Shown piece by piece: positions 14,734 through 23,199 of a DNA stretch of 64,000 nucleotides. Under the pieces are notes generated by a model that made no database searches, was not told where the DNA came from, and was given only the letters and a program-made list of their open reading frames with translations. Made by a program: the position numbers and the translations under genes. The stretch is from CAWACP01 sp963780655 (GTDB lineage: Bacteria > Acidobacteriota > Terriglobia > Bryobacterales > Bryobacteraceae): NCBI GenBank assembly GCA_963780655.1, contig CAWACP010000004.1:1488001-1552000 (forward strand). Direction: 5' to 3'. Numbering within the stretch: position 1 is the stretch's first letter; the number at the start of each line of letters is the position of its first letter.

Positions 14734-16419
14734 TCACCTCCTGCGGGCCGGCGGCCTGCCGAAAGCGTTCGCCAGTCGCTCACCGGTAACGTCGATCAGC
14801 GACTGCGCCTGCAGCCACTCGTCCTCGAGGTCCACCAGCGTTTCTTCCACGCGATCGGCCGACATCGCCACCAGCGGGGGCAGAGCGCTCTTCAGATCCA
14901 GCCCGGAAACACTGACAATGCTGCGGAGTGGGAACGGATGGTCGGTGTCGCCGGTCTGCACGATTTCGTTCCAGTCGGACATCTCCTCGCTGCTCGGCAG
15001 ATCGCCTGCGTCAACTGCAGCCGAATCGGCATTCCAGGCGTCGTTGAATGCATCCACGGCGGACCGCAGCAAATGCCAGGCGTAGGTTCGCCGCTCGTTG
15101 TCCGGCTGCAGCGCCGTCAGGTCGGCGGCGGCCAGCAGCAGGAAGGGACGGAGATCGATATCGGCGTACGGCACGTCGTGCACCGCGCGCGCAACGTCGT
15201 TCCGGCTCAGCCAGTACAACGCGCTCTTGGTGGACGGGCGCAGCCGCGTGGCCGAGCGATCGTCTTTCGCGGCCTCGGCGAACGTGATCAGCGCGTCCAG
15301 TTTCATCTTCACCGTGGAATCGTTGATACCCGACGCCAGGTCCCTCATCCGCGCCGTCTCGCCCGGAGACCAGTGCCGGAGCAGTACGCGGACGCGGGCC
15401 TTGTCTTCGCCCACCGGATCGCCGCCGGCGCGCCTGATCTCTTCAGCCTCCGATCGGGGAGCCGGCGCCAGCGCTCTGCGCACCTCATACTCAAACGCTC
15501 TGCCGACTGCTCCGCCGAGCTGCTGAATGTCGTTGGCGAGCTCAGGTTCAAGGTCCGGCTCGAAAGCCCGCACTGCCGGCAGCAGCGCCTGGGCGAACGC
15601 GTACTGAACCTGTTTCTGCTGCAAGCCCTCAACGCGCTGCTCGAGCAGTGTCAGGGCTGTCTCGGCGTAGGCGCGAACCAACTCGGAGCTGGTGTCCGGG
15701 GCCGCCTGCGCAGGCTGCGGCAGCGTACCGTCCCGCGACAACAGCTCCGTATCGAAGAGATAACCGCCGAGCCGGGCATAGTCTTCGGTGTCGTACGCGG
15801 GCTGAGTGTCCACCCAGGCGACGCGAGCCAGGAAGAGATTGTCTGCGGTTTCCGCCTCTCCCCGATCATGAAGCTGCATCAGAACGTTCACGAACGTTCG
15901 GTTGCCCTGGCTGCTCAGAGGACCAAAAACGGCTGCCCCGGTGACGTCTACCGCATCCTGCACGTCTCCCGCGTCGAGCATCGAGATGGCCCTCCGCAGC
16001 TCCGCATCCGGATTGGCGCGGCGGCGCCACGGGCTGAGCCTCTCGGCGAGCGTACGGTCGCAGGCAGTCGCCGACGCCAGCACCTGCAGCCGCGCCTGGG
16101 CCCGGTCCTGATCGCTCACATTCGCCGCGATGGTCAGCGTATTCATCGCGTCCGTGAACATCGTTTGCGCGTACGTGCGGTTGTAGGGGCAAACGGTTTC
16201 CGCGAGCGCCGCCACGGCTCGCGCCCCGATAATCTGATCGCTGAATTGTTGAAAGCGGTGTCCCAGAGCGTAGGCGCGATCGAGCGCCTGCTTCCGCCGG
16301 AGTTGCGCCGCCAGAAGCTTTGCGCGAGCCGCGTCCTCAGGCGGCAGTACGCGGTCCTTGGCGGCCGAAACGCTGCATACCAGCAGCGCGCCGGCGCAGG
16401 CTGCCAATAAAGTCCGCAT
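14734..16419 (-). CDS. secreted alpha-helical hypothetical protein
   Basis: A 561-residue protein with a signal peptide (MRTLLAACAGALLVCSVSA). A long, almost entirely alpha-helical body of repeated helix pairs follows, consistent with a TPR- or SEL1-like solenoid, though no clean repeat can be assigned. The open frame extends upstream to 16614, but that extension is not part of this gene: it encodes the tail of a decayed PD40 protein. ATG 16419 gives the signal peptide. It is cotranscribed with the secreted protein downstream. Confidence 0.8.
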   Translation of the reverse strand: MRTLLAACAGALLVCSVSAAKDRVLPPEDAARAKLLAAQLRRKQALDRAYALGHRFQQFSDQIIGARAVAALAETVCPYNRTYAQTMFTDAMNTLTIAANVSDQDRAQARLQVLASATACDRTLAERLSPWRRRANPDAELRRAISMLDAGDVQDAVDVTGAAVFGPLSSQGNRTFVNVLMQLHDRGEAETADNLFLARVAWVDTQPAYDTEDYARLGGYLFDTELLSRDGTLPQPAQAAPDTSSELVRAYAETALTLLEQRVEGLQQKQVQYAFAQALLPAVRAFEPDLEPELANDIQQLGGAVGRAFEYEVRRALAPAPRSEAEEIRRAGGDPVGEDKARVRVLLRHWSPGETARMRDLASGINDSTVKMKLDALITFAEAAKDDRSATRLRPSTKSALYWLSRNDVARAVHDVPYADIDLRPFLLLAAADLTALQPDNERRTYAWHLLRSAVDAFNDAWNADSAAVDAGDLPSSEEMSDWNEIVQTGDTDHPFPLRSIVSVSGLDLKSALPPLVAMSADRVEETLVDLEDEWLQAQSLIDVTGERLANAFGRPPARRR

Positions 16420-16472
16420 CCCAGCTATTGACGATATCAGGATCGCAACCGTGCAACGTGCTTCGGAATTTG

Positions 16473-17007
16473 TCCCCACTTTCCGGTGGTAGAACATTTC
16501 TTTCCGGTCCAGCGAAATAGTCGGGGCCTCGACAAAGCCGGTAAGCGAGCTGAGCACCCGCGGTCCGCCGAAGGGATCGCTCACCGAGGCTCGCGTTGCC
16601 GCCATGATGCGCACACTCGGCTCGGGTCTGTCTCCCTTCGAGGGCCGTCATCGTTCCGGGCGCGCCCGCGTCCGGGAAATGCGAGCTGAAGTAGCGCGGT
16701 GGAAGAACGGCGGTTTCAGCATCGATCCCGACGGCGCCAGAATTATGCAGAAGATCAATATGTACAGCGCCTGCCCGTCCGGACTGATGCCGGCATCCAT
16801 ATTCACGGTTCGCGGCGTTTCAGGGCTGATCTGTCCCGGCGCTGGATGCACGTTTATCACTTGTTTTCCAGTGAAAGTGCCGGTATAGATGGAGTTCATC
16901 GTGCGAGCGTATTGGCGCAGGGTCGTAAAGTAGAAATGCCCGGCTGTATCCATACTCGGGACCGCATCGAGAAACGGTGAATTTACTCCCCGCAGCATCG
17001 GACCCAT
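16473..17007 (-). pseudogene. decayed WD40-like (PD40) protein gene with apparent inverted middle
   Basis: The first part (17007-16759) encodes DAVPSMDTAGHFYFTTLRQY and VNMDAGISPDGQALYI, a pattern of PD40 beta-propeller proteins. The last part (about 16614-16473) encodes ATRASVSDPFGGPRVLSSL and GFVEAPTISLDRKEMFYHRK, the usual C-terminal blade of the same family. The segment between does not read through on this strand. On the opposite strand, 16715-16759 reads FSIDPDGARIMQKIN, which looks like the missing middle blade in reverse orientation. N-terminal blades and signal peptide are absent, so the locus is dead. Confidence 0.6.
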
Positions 17008-17076
17008 TTTACGTAAGTGGTTGATTACGGCTAAAGTGCAGCATGCCGGCCAGCCGATACACGAGCAGGAGCGGAT

Positions 17077-17991
17077 TTGTCAGTTCACGTTACGGAGAAA
17101 CGCCGCCAGAGCCGGAAAACCCCAGCGCACCCTCAGCGGCTGAAGGTGACGGTCCTGAACCCCGTGGGAGCGGCCACGGACGTCGCAGCGCGGCTGCTGA
17201 ACGTTTCCGAGAGCGGCGCGGCCATCGAGTCCGGCGTGCCGCTGGCGGTCGGGGCAGAGGTACGGGTTTCCTCTCCAGACGGGATTAACGGTCGCATCGG
17301 CGCGCACAAGGCGCGGGTGCGCTGGTGCAGTCCGGGCCGGGCCGGGGGATTTCAGTGCGGATTGTTATTCGACGACGCGGCTGAGCCGCAGACGCAGGCG
17401 GACGGGCAGCCCTGGATGTCTTCGTCCGGGCCCGAGGACGACCTCCCGGACCTCTATGAGATCCTGCAGATAGGCCCGAATGCGGACCTTGAAACCATCC
17501 ATCGCGTGTTCCGCATCCTCGCACAGCGTTTCCATCCCGATAACCTGGAAACGGGCGATGAGGACCGGTTCAGGCTGGTTGTCGACGCCTACCATGTGCT
17601 GAGCGAGCCGGAGCAGCGCGCCGCCTACGATGCTCGCCGCGCGGTCAGGAACAAGACCCGCTGGCGTATTTTCGATCAATCGAAGGCCGCCGTGGGCGTG
17701 GAGGCCGAGCAGCGAAAACGACAGGGTATATTGTCGCTTCTCTACACGAAACGGCTCAGCGGTGGCGTACAGCAGTTCATGACCATGCAGGAATTCGAGG
17801 AGCTGCTCGGCGTTCCGCGCGAGCATCTCGAGTTCACTCTCTGGTATCTCCGGGAAGCGGGGCTGATCGTGCGAGGCGACAACATGCGCTACGGCATCAC
17901 CGTGAGGGGCGTGGATTTTGCCGAAGAGCACGGCTTGTGGTGCCCCTCCACCGGGCGGATGCTGCCGGCTGCGGGCGGTCCGTTAGCGTAA
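17077..17991 (+). CDS. PilZ domain-J domain fusion protein
   Basis: The 304 residues combine three parts. The N-terminal domain (about 8-105) looks like PilZ: basic KRRQSRK start, LLNVSESGAAIESG and a beta-barrel ending GGFQCGLLFDD. PilZ domains often bind cyclic di-GMP, although the Arg motif here is only approximate. Residues 124-187 are a J domain (LYEILQIGPNADLETIHRVF, catalytic HPD at 153-155), which stimulates Hsp70/DnaK. The rest (about 205-290) looks winged-helix-like (FEELLGVPREHLEFTLWYLR). The start is TTG 17077 with AGGAG five bases upstream. The domain pairing suggests chaperone recruitment coupled to a second-messenger signal. Confidence 0.82.
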   Translation: MSVHVTEKRRQSRKTPAHPQRLKVTVLNPVGAATDVAARLLNVSESGAAIESGVPLAVGAEVRVSSPDGINGRIGAHKARVRWCSPGRAGGFQCGLLFDDAAEPQTQADGQPWMSSSGPEDDLPDLYEILQIGPNADLETIHRVFRILAQRFHPDNLETGDEDRFRLVVDAYHVLSEPEQRAAYDARRAVRNKTRWRIFDQSKAAVGVEAEQRKRQGILSLLYTKRLSGGVQQFMTMQEFEELLGVPREHLEFTLWYLREAGLIVRGDNMRYGITVRGVDFAEEHGLWCPSTGRMLPAAGGPLA

Positions 17992-17999
17992 ACCGCCAC

Positions 18000-18043
18000 G
18001 TGGGGCAGGATTGTATCCTGCGGCCGATTTGCAATTGCCCCAC
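18000..18043. repeat. GTGGGGCAGGAT...CCCCAC intergenic repeat
   Basis: A palindromic element with GTGGGGC/GCCCCAC-type ends and an internal AGGAT-TGT-ATCCT hairpin, followed by CGGCCGATTTGCAATTG. The reverse complement of this arrangement is found at 27672-27707. Confidence 0.7.
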
Positions 18044-18089
18044 TCCGAACATCAGGTTAATGGCGACGCCAAACTGAACAGTATTGGGG

Positions 18090-18563
18090 CTAGCCCCGCA
18101 CCTCACCCGCCGCCCCGCAATACCGCTCTTCCATCGCCGTGATCTTGCCAAGCCGGCGAACGTGGCGCTCTTCATTGGTGAATCGCGCGTCGAGGTACAA
18201 CCGCAGCAGATCCTTCGCCAGCTCCGAGCCCACCGCTCGCGATCCCAGCACAAAGACGTTAATGTTGTCGTGCTCCACGCCCTGGTGCGCCGAGTAGCAA
18301 TCGTGGCAGATGCCCGCGCGAATGCCGGGAATCTTGTTTGCGGCCACCGAAACGCCGACGCCGCTGCCGCAGATCAGCACGCCGCGGTCGGCTTCTCCGG
18401 CCAGCAGCTCGAGGCAGAGTTTCTCCGCGATGTCCGGGTAATCCGAGGGAGTCCGATCGAAAACGCCAACATCGCGCGCACTGTGGCCGAGGCTTTCGAT
18501 ATACGGCAGCAACAGCGCTTTCAGATCGAATCCGGCGTGATCGGAGCCCACGAGGATGTTCAT
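18090..18563 (-). CDS. rpiB: ribose-5-phosphate isomerase B
   Basis: RpiB interconverts ribulose 5-phosphate and ribose 5-phosphate in the pentose phosphate pathway. The 157-residue protein has the family start MNILVGSDHAGFDLK, the active-site loop VLICGSGVGVSVAANK with the catalytic Cys, and the conserved ICHDCYSAHQGVEHDNINV. ATG 18563 fits the family; the frame extends four codons further. It is a single gene between repeats. Confidence 0.95.
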   Translation of the reverse strand: MNILVGSDHAGFDLKALLLPYIESLGHSARDVGVFDRTPSDYPDIAEKLCLELLAGEADRGVLICGSGVGVSVAANKIPGIRAGICHDCYSAHQGVEHDNINVFVLGSRAVGSELAKDLLRLYLDARFTNEERHVRRLGKITAMEERYCGAAGEVRG

Positions 18564-18690
18564 TTTCCTCACCATAGCACGGTAAAAGTTCCGGCTGTGT
18601 CGACCGGAGCCGCTTCACCGCATACGCAGCGTTGAAGTTACAACCTGGCCTGACGCTTGCACCTCTGTCCGATCGGGAGGACGGTTCTAA

Positions 18691-19344
18691 ATGACCAAAG
18701 TACTTACGTTCGCCGGAATCTCACTTTGTTCCGGCCTGCTGCTGGCACAGTCCGGCTCCTCAGCCCCGCACAATACATGGACGGGGCTGCTGGTGGCCAC
18801 CGGCTGCCAGTCAGCGACGGCTCGCGGCAACGCCGCCACTCCGGCCACCGCAGCCACCAACGAAGCCGTGACCGGCACTTCCAGCAACACCACCGGAACG
18901 GACCTGAACAGCACGAACTCGGCCACGGGAGCCGCGGATCGCGCCGCTGACCAGAACTTCCCCCGCACCACGGCCAGCGAAGCCGAGAATACGCGAGCCA
19001 CTCCGACGAGCGGCATGCCGTTGCGCACCGGCGACATGGATGTCGCCGACATGGGCAACAACAGTCGCGATAACTCCGAGACCTACAGCCCCGATCGCGG
19101 CTGGATGCAGGCGAAGGCACAGGCGGCCGGACTCGGCTCATCCTGCCGGATCAGTCAGGACACAACATCGTACTCCCTGATGATGCCCGACGGCCGGCTG
19201 ACCCCGTTCGACTCGGCGAGCAACCAGAAGATCGCCGACCGGCTCCGCAACCGCTTCCCGCGCAAGTCGACGAAGATCTTCCGCGTGGTGGTGAAAGGAA
19301 CCATGCAGGGCGATACCATTACGCTGGAAACGTTGCAAATATAG
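18691..19344 (+). CDS. secreted hypothetical protein, Thr/Ala/Asn-rich
   Basis: I do not recognise a named family. The protein has a signal peptide (about 1-20, ending GLLLAQ), then NTWTGLLVATGCQ, a low-complexity Thr/Ala/Asn-rich stretch (about 45-130), and a C-terminal small domain with SCRISQDTTSYSLMMPDGR and VVVKGTMQGDTITLETLQI. The WTG-L-x(n)-C opening and the G-D-x-I-x-L-x-x-L/I-x-I ending recur in small secreted acidobacterial proteins. ATG 18691 has GGGAGGA upstream. Confidence 0.75.
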   Translation: MTKVLTFAGISLCSGLLLAQSGSSAPHNTWTGLLVATGCQSATARGNAATPATAATNEAVTGTSSNTTGTDLNSTNSATGAADRAADQNFPRTTASEAENTRATPTSGMPLRTGDMDVADMGNNSRDNSETYSPDRGWMQAKAQAAGLGSSCRISQDTTSYSLMMPDGRLTPFDSASNQKIADRLRNRFPRKSTKIFRVVVKGTMQGDTITLETLQI

Positions 19345-19467
19345 GCGCTTCCGGTCCCGCTACGAGGCTGCGGCAACGTCCGCCGCATCGCGAAGCTCGC
19401 GCCTGCTGGGCAAACGGGTACCTTGAAGGTATTCTGTAGCCCGGCGTTCACCCTCCACGCCCCCACC

Positions 19468-20484
19468 CTACCGTCGCCTGCCGCCCGGATGACCGCGCTG
19501 CGGCGTTTCCGGCGCGATTTTGCGAGCGGTCTTCGCGGCCCCCGCGGCGCGTTTGGCCTTCACGCGCGGCAGCCGCTGTTTCAGCTTCAACACCGGAGCG
19601 AACAGGTCGCCTGTCTCTTCCAGCCGCTGGATCGCCGCATCAGGCTGCCATTCGAGATCGCGCGACTCCTTCGCGTCCAGCGCAGCGCGAAGCTCGTCCC
19701 AGCTCACCGGCATCGACACAAACGGGGTCTGCCGTTTCGCGCGCAGCGAATAAACGCCCACGGTGGTCTTGAAATCGGAGTTCTGGCTCCAGTCGATGAA
19801 CACCTTGCCCGCGCGCAGATGCTTCGCCATCTCCGAGACCACCAGATCCGGATGCTCGCGCTCGAGCGCCACCGCCAGGCCCTGCGCGAAGGGCCGCGAC
19901 GCGTCGTAAGTCACCGCGGTGTTCAGCGGCGCATAGACCTGAAGGCCCTTCGACCCGGACACCTTCGCGAACGACTGCAGCCCGAGCTTCTCCAGCGCGT
20001 CCTTCAGCACGAACGCGACTCGCGCGCACGAGAGGACATCGGCGCCTTCGCCGGGGTCGAGATCGAACACCACGGAGGTGGGCTGGTTCAGCTTCGGCAC
20101 GCGATGCAGAAACGGATGAAGCTCGATGTTGGCCAGATTTGCCGCCCACGCCAGCGTTTCGAGATCGTTCACGAGAATGTAGCGGATGGCCCTGCCTCCG
20201 GCGCGCCGTGGGACGGGGAAGGTCTTCACCCACTCGGGCGTGAAGCGCGGTGCGTCCTTCTCATAGAAGAACTCGCCCGTGACGCCGTCGGGATAGCGCT
20301 TGAGGGTGACTGGCCGGTCACGCACGTGCGGCAGCAGCCAGCGCGATATTCGTATGTAGTAGTCGATGAGCTGCGCCTTGGTGAACTTCGCCTCCGCAAA
20401 CAGAACCTTATCGAGATTTGAAACCGCCAGATCGCGCTCGCCGATTCTCAACGTCTGCTTTGCCGCCTGCTTACGCGTGGGCAT
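19468..20484 (-). CDS. LigD-type DNA polymerase/primase domain protein
   Basis: This 338-residue protein matches the polymerase domain of LigD, the bacterial non-homologous end-joining enzyme that adds nucleotides at breaks. Features are NLDKVLFAEAKFTKAQLIDY, RDRPVTLKRYPDG, and the metal-binding DLD (141-143) in VVFDLDPGEG. KVSGSKGLQVYAPL and VFIDWSQNS...TTVGVYSLRA are also present. No ligase or nuclease domain is attached, and no Ku or ligase gene is in the window, so partners must be encoded elsewhere. The C-terminal tail is Lys/Arg/Ala-rich. It lies downstream of truA on the same strand. Confidence 0.92.
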   Translation of the reverse strand: MPTRKQAAKQTLRIGERDLAVSNLDKVLFAEAKFTKAQLIDYYIRISRWLLPHVRDRPVTLKRYPDGVTGEFFYEKDAPRFTPEWVKTFPVPRRAGGRAIRYILVNDLETLAWAANLANIELHPFLHRVPKLNQPTSVVFDLDPGEGADVLSCARVAFVLKDALEKLGLQSFAKVSGSKGLQVYAPLNTAVTYDASRPFAQGLAVALEREHPDLVVSEMAKHLRAGKVFIDWSQNSDFKTTVGVYSLRAKRQTPFVSMPVSWDELRAALDAKESRDLEWQPDAAIQRLEETGDLFAPVLKLKQRLPRVKAKRAAGAAKTARKIAPETPQRGHPGGRRR

Positions 20485-20514
20485 GTTCGCTTGTCTGACG
20501 CGGGCGAGCCGCTA

Positions 20515-21321
20515 TCATTTCCGCCGGCGCTCGGCGCGGTCTCGGGACTTGTGCGTCTTCTGCGGCCGTTCCGCGTAGGTGACGTCCTCAAGGAACAGGC
20601 CCGAAGCCGGCGCGGTCCACGCGGCCACATCGAGACGCGGATCGCACCGGCCGGCGAGCAACCTGTGGAAATCGTCCATGCTGATCTCGTGGCGGCCGAG
20701 TTTCACCAGCACGCCGGCAACGCGCCGCACCATGCGCCAGAGGAAGTGCGATGCCTCGATGCGGAAGACGATCATGTGGCCACGCAGCTCGATCTCGGCG
20801 CTCTCCACCTGCACCATGGTCGATTCGTCCGGCTTCGACGGGTCCGGCGCGCGAAAGCAGACGAAATCGTGCCGGCCGGCCAGCAGGCGCGCGGCTTCAG
20901 TCATCAGCTCCACGTCCAGCTCGTCTTTGATCCACCAGACGTAGCGCTTGGCGAACGCGGTCTTGCGCGTCGAAATCTGATAAGCGTAGGTGCGGGTCAC
21001 CGCGTCGTGGCGAGCGTGAAAGCGCGCCGACGTCGGCTCGAGCTCGACCAGCACGATGTCGGCGGGCAGCGCTTCATTGATCTCGCGCAGGATCGCAGCG
21101 GGGTGTCTCGGCGTCTTGACGTCGGCGCGCATATGCGCCACCTGAGCAAGCGCGTGTACGCCGGCATCGGTGCGGCCGGCGCCCTGCAGATCCACACTGA
21201 TGCGCAGGACCTCTTCGGCGGCGCGGCGCAGCTCACCCATTACCGTGCGCGCATTCTTCTGCTCCTGCCAGCCGCTGTAGCGCGTCCCGTCGTATTCGAT
21301 GGTCAGCTTCCAGGTGAACAC
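20515..21321 (-). CDS. truA: tRNA pseudouridine(38-40) synthase
   Basis: TruA makes pseudouridine at positions 38-40 in the tRNA anticodon stem. The 268 residues show IEYDGTRYSGWQ at the start, the catalytic Asp D52 in GAGRTDAGVHALAQV, FHARHDAVTRTYAYQI and FLWRMVRRVAGVLV, all diagnostic. Length is normal. It is followed 30 bases later by the LigD-type polymerase gene in the same direction. Confidence 0.96.
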   Translation of the reverse strand: MFTWKLTIEYDGTRYSGWQEQKNARTVMGELRRAAEEVLRISVDLQGAGRTDAGVHALAQVAHMRADVKTPRHPAAILREINEALPADIVLVELEPTSARFHARHDAVTRTYAYQISTRKTAFAKRYVWWIKDELDVELMTEAARLLAGRHDFVCFRAPDPSKPDESTMVQVESAEIELRGHMIVFRIEASHFLWRMVRRVAGVLVKLGRHEISMDDFHRLLAGRCDPRLDVAAWTAPASGLFLEDVTYAERPQKTHKSRDRAERRRK

Positions 21322-21348
21322 ATGCCGAGCTTAGCTGAAGTTGACCGC

Positions 21349-22050
21349 TTAATCTTCGTGCTGGTGATGGCGCAGCATGTGCTGGCGCATGTCCGGCCAA
21401 AACTCTTTCAACAGATTGAAACCTGCGTCGCTGGCAATCTGCACACCCCAGCGCTCGAACGTCTCTCCGGCCGTGCGCTCCTCCTGCGGATAATAAGCGT
21501 TCGACAGCGATGCGGCCATCGCGTTGCCCAGCAGCTCGGGAGCGTTGATGGTCTCGTGGCCGGAATCCGTGCGCGTGATCCAGATCTGACGTAAAGCCGC
21601 CCATGCGCGCCTCCCGCCGCTCCCCTTCCCCAGCCGATAGAACCGCGGATCGTCGTGGAACAGAACAGGTATCAGCGCCTCGCTCAGGTAATTGCCGCTC
21701 ACCTGGTCGGCGTATGCAGTCAGATAGCGCTTGCCGTACCCTTTGGCGCCGAGTCCGAACGACGGATACTGATCCGTCAACTGACCGATCCCCGCATAGA
21801 ATCCCGCGAGCACGAAGGACGATGGATCGAAGGAATCGCGGGCCGCAAGGCCGTACTTCTGGCGAACGCTCATGGGCGGCAAGGTGTCGGCGGTGACCGT
21901 CTGAAAGTTCGGAATGATCCCAAAGATGCGATGGCTGTCGGGCGCCGGCTTCTTTTCCTGCTCGGTTGCGGGCGGCCTCGAGGCCGCGGGTTGCTGCTGC
22001 GACCAGACAAGGGGCGCCGAGATGGCCAGGATGGCCACGCGAATGTGCAT
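21349..22050 (-). CDS. secreted hypothetical protein
   Basis: A 233-residue protein with a signal peptide (MHIRVAILAISAPLVWSQQQ) and a short polar linker. The conserved-looking body carries IFGIIPNFQTVTADTLPPMS, a Gly- and aromatic-rich stretch (about residues 85-125) and FHDDPRFYRLGKGSGGRR. The spacing of aromatic and Gly residues suggests an envelope or outer-membrane protein. I cannot assign a function. ATG 22050 is chosen because the longer frame upstream lacks a signal peptide and overlaps the divergent gene. Confidence 0.7.
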   Translation of the reverse strand: MHIRVAILAISAPLVWSQQQPAASRPPATEQEKKPAPDSHRIFGIIPNFQTVTADTLPPMSVRQKYGLAARDSFDPSSFVLAGFYAGIGQLTDQYPSFGLGAKGYGKRYLTAYADQVSGNYLSEALIPVLFHDDPRFYRLGKGSGGRRAWAALRQIWITRTDSGHETINAPELLGNAMAASLSNAYYPQEERTAGETFERWGVQIASDAGFNLLKEFWPDMRQHMLRHHQHED

Positions 22051-22113
22051 TAATTCGATACGACGGCGCACGGCTCGAGCCGGTAACAGCCCTGGTCTGC
22101 GATAGTTCAGAAA

Positions 22114-22962
22114 GTGGCTGCCGCCGTCCTCCTGCTCAGCGTAATCCTGGCCTTGTTTTCTCAGCGTCTGCAGCGGCTCCTGCGGACGGCGTTCGCCCAC
22201 CGCCCCGCCCTGATCTGGACGGCGCCGCTCGCGCTCACTGTCCTCTTCGCCGTCACTGCCGCGTGTTACAGCGCGTTCAGCCTGCCTCTCCTGTTGCTCG
22301 TGCTCATATACACAATGGCCCCGGTGCTGTCGGTCTGGCTCGGGCTGTCCGACCTGGTAGCCATCCTGCTGCTCTGGCTACCGCTCGAATTCGGCATTGG
22401 CGCTTCGCTGATTCCCGCGCGCGCGCAGGGAGCGCTGCATGCCGTCGCCTACGGCATCTCGATCACGCTGGCGCTCGCGCTCTTCCTGCTGTTCCGGCGC
22501 ACCGAAGGGATGAAATTCAATCTCCCGCGCCGCTCGACCGATCTCCGCAATGCCGCGATCGGTTATCTCGCGCTGTTCCCCGCCCTGCTTGCCGTGGGCC
22601 TGCTCACGGGCTTCCTGGATCGGCCACATTCGCCGCAGATGAGCGTCGCGACTGCACTGGTGCGCGCACTGCTCATATTCGTCGGAACGGCGCTTCCCGA
22701 AGAGATCCTGTTCCGAGCGCTCATCCAGAACTGGCTGGTGCGCCGGTTCGGGCCATCGAATCTCACCATCGTGGCGTCGGCGCTGATCTTCGGCTGCTCC
22801 CATCTCGATAACGGTCCGCAGCCGCTGCCGAACTGGCGCTACGCACTGGTTGCCACCATCGCCGGATTTGCGTTCGGCAAAGTATTCCAGAAATCAACGA
22901 GCATTACCGCATCAGCTCTGTTGCACACGGCCGTGAACACGACGAAGCATCTATGGTTTTGA
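22114..22962 (+). CDS. CPBP-family intramembrane metalloprotease (second copy)
   Basis: This 282-residue membrane protein has about eight hydrophobic segments and the CPBP motifs PEEILFRALIQNWLVRR and FGCSHLDNG...LPNWRYA, with a terminal LLHTAVNTTKH. It shares only the catalytic core with the CPBP protein at 11257-12267. The start is GTG 22114. The substrate is unknown; prenyl-protein processing or bacteriocin self-immunity are family precedents. Confidence 0.85.
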   Translation: MAAAVLLLSVILALFSQRLQRLLRTAFAHRPALIWTAPLALTVLFAVTAACYSAFSLPLLLLVLIYTMAPVLSVWLGLSDLVAILLLWLPLEFGIGASLIPARAQGALHAVAYGISITLALALFLLFRRTEGMKFNLPRRSTDLRNAAIGYLALFPALLAVGLLTGFLDRPHSPQMSVATALVRALLIFVGTALPEEILFRALIQNWLVRRFGPSNLTIVASALIFGCSHLDNGPQPLPNWRYALVATIAGFAFGKVFQKSTSITASALLHTAVNTTKHLWF

Positions 22963-22965
22963 ATC

Positions 22966-23045
22966 GTGGCGCACGCTTCAGCGTGCTGCTGTGGGCTTCA
23001 GCCCACGGTCGGAGAGCGCGAGCTGAAGCTCGCACCGGCACGCTG
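22966..23045. repeat. GTGGCGC-type composite hairpin repeat
   Basis: The element is a string of small hairpins: CACGCT-TC-AGCGTG, GTGGGCTT/AGCCCAC and GCGAGCT-GA-AGCTCGC. A rearranged reverse-complement relative sits at 41201-41271 downstream of msrA. It starts right after the CPBP stop codon. Confidence 0.7.
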
Positions 23046-23052
23046 AATTGAA

Positions 23053-23180
23053 GACGCTGCTGAAAAAGTAAGTCAATGCCCAGGACAGGCGAAAACGCCT
23101 GTCCCACAACACCAGTTCAATGGTTTACCGCCATTGTGGAACAGGCCTTCGGCCTGTGAGCTTGCTTTTTCAGCAGCGTC
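23053..23180. repeat. 128-bp MITE-like element with 20-bp terminal inverted repeats
   Basis: The left end GACGCTGCTGAAAAAGTAAG (23053-23072) matches the reverse complement of the right end (23161-23180) at 19 of 20 bases. Inside are two hairpins with ACAGGC/GCCTGT arms. There is no coding frame. It may be a non-autonomous mobile element or a bulky repeat of the family seen elsewhere. No other copy is in the window. Confidence 0.7.
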
Positions 23181-23199
23181 TGAACGTGCGCCACCCGCG

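Noticed and set aside
14665..16410. 581-aa plus-strand open frame antisense to the secreted helical protein
   Set aside because: No domain, and antisense to a gene with signal peptide and Shine-Dalgarno-coupled neighbour.
16420..16614. N-terminal extension of the secreted helical protein (to 16614)
   Set aside because: It encodes PD40-like sequence, not a continuation of the signal-peptide-bearing protein; ATG 16419 gives a clean signal peptide.
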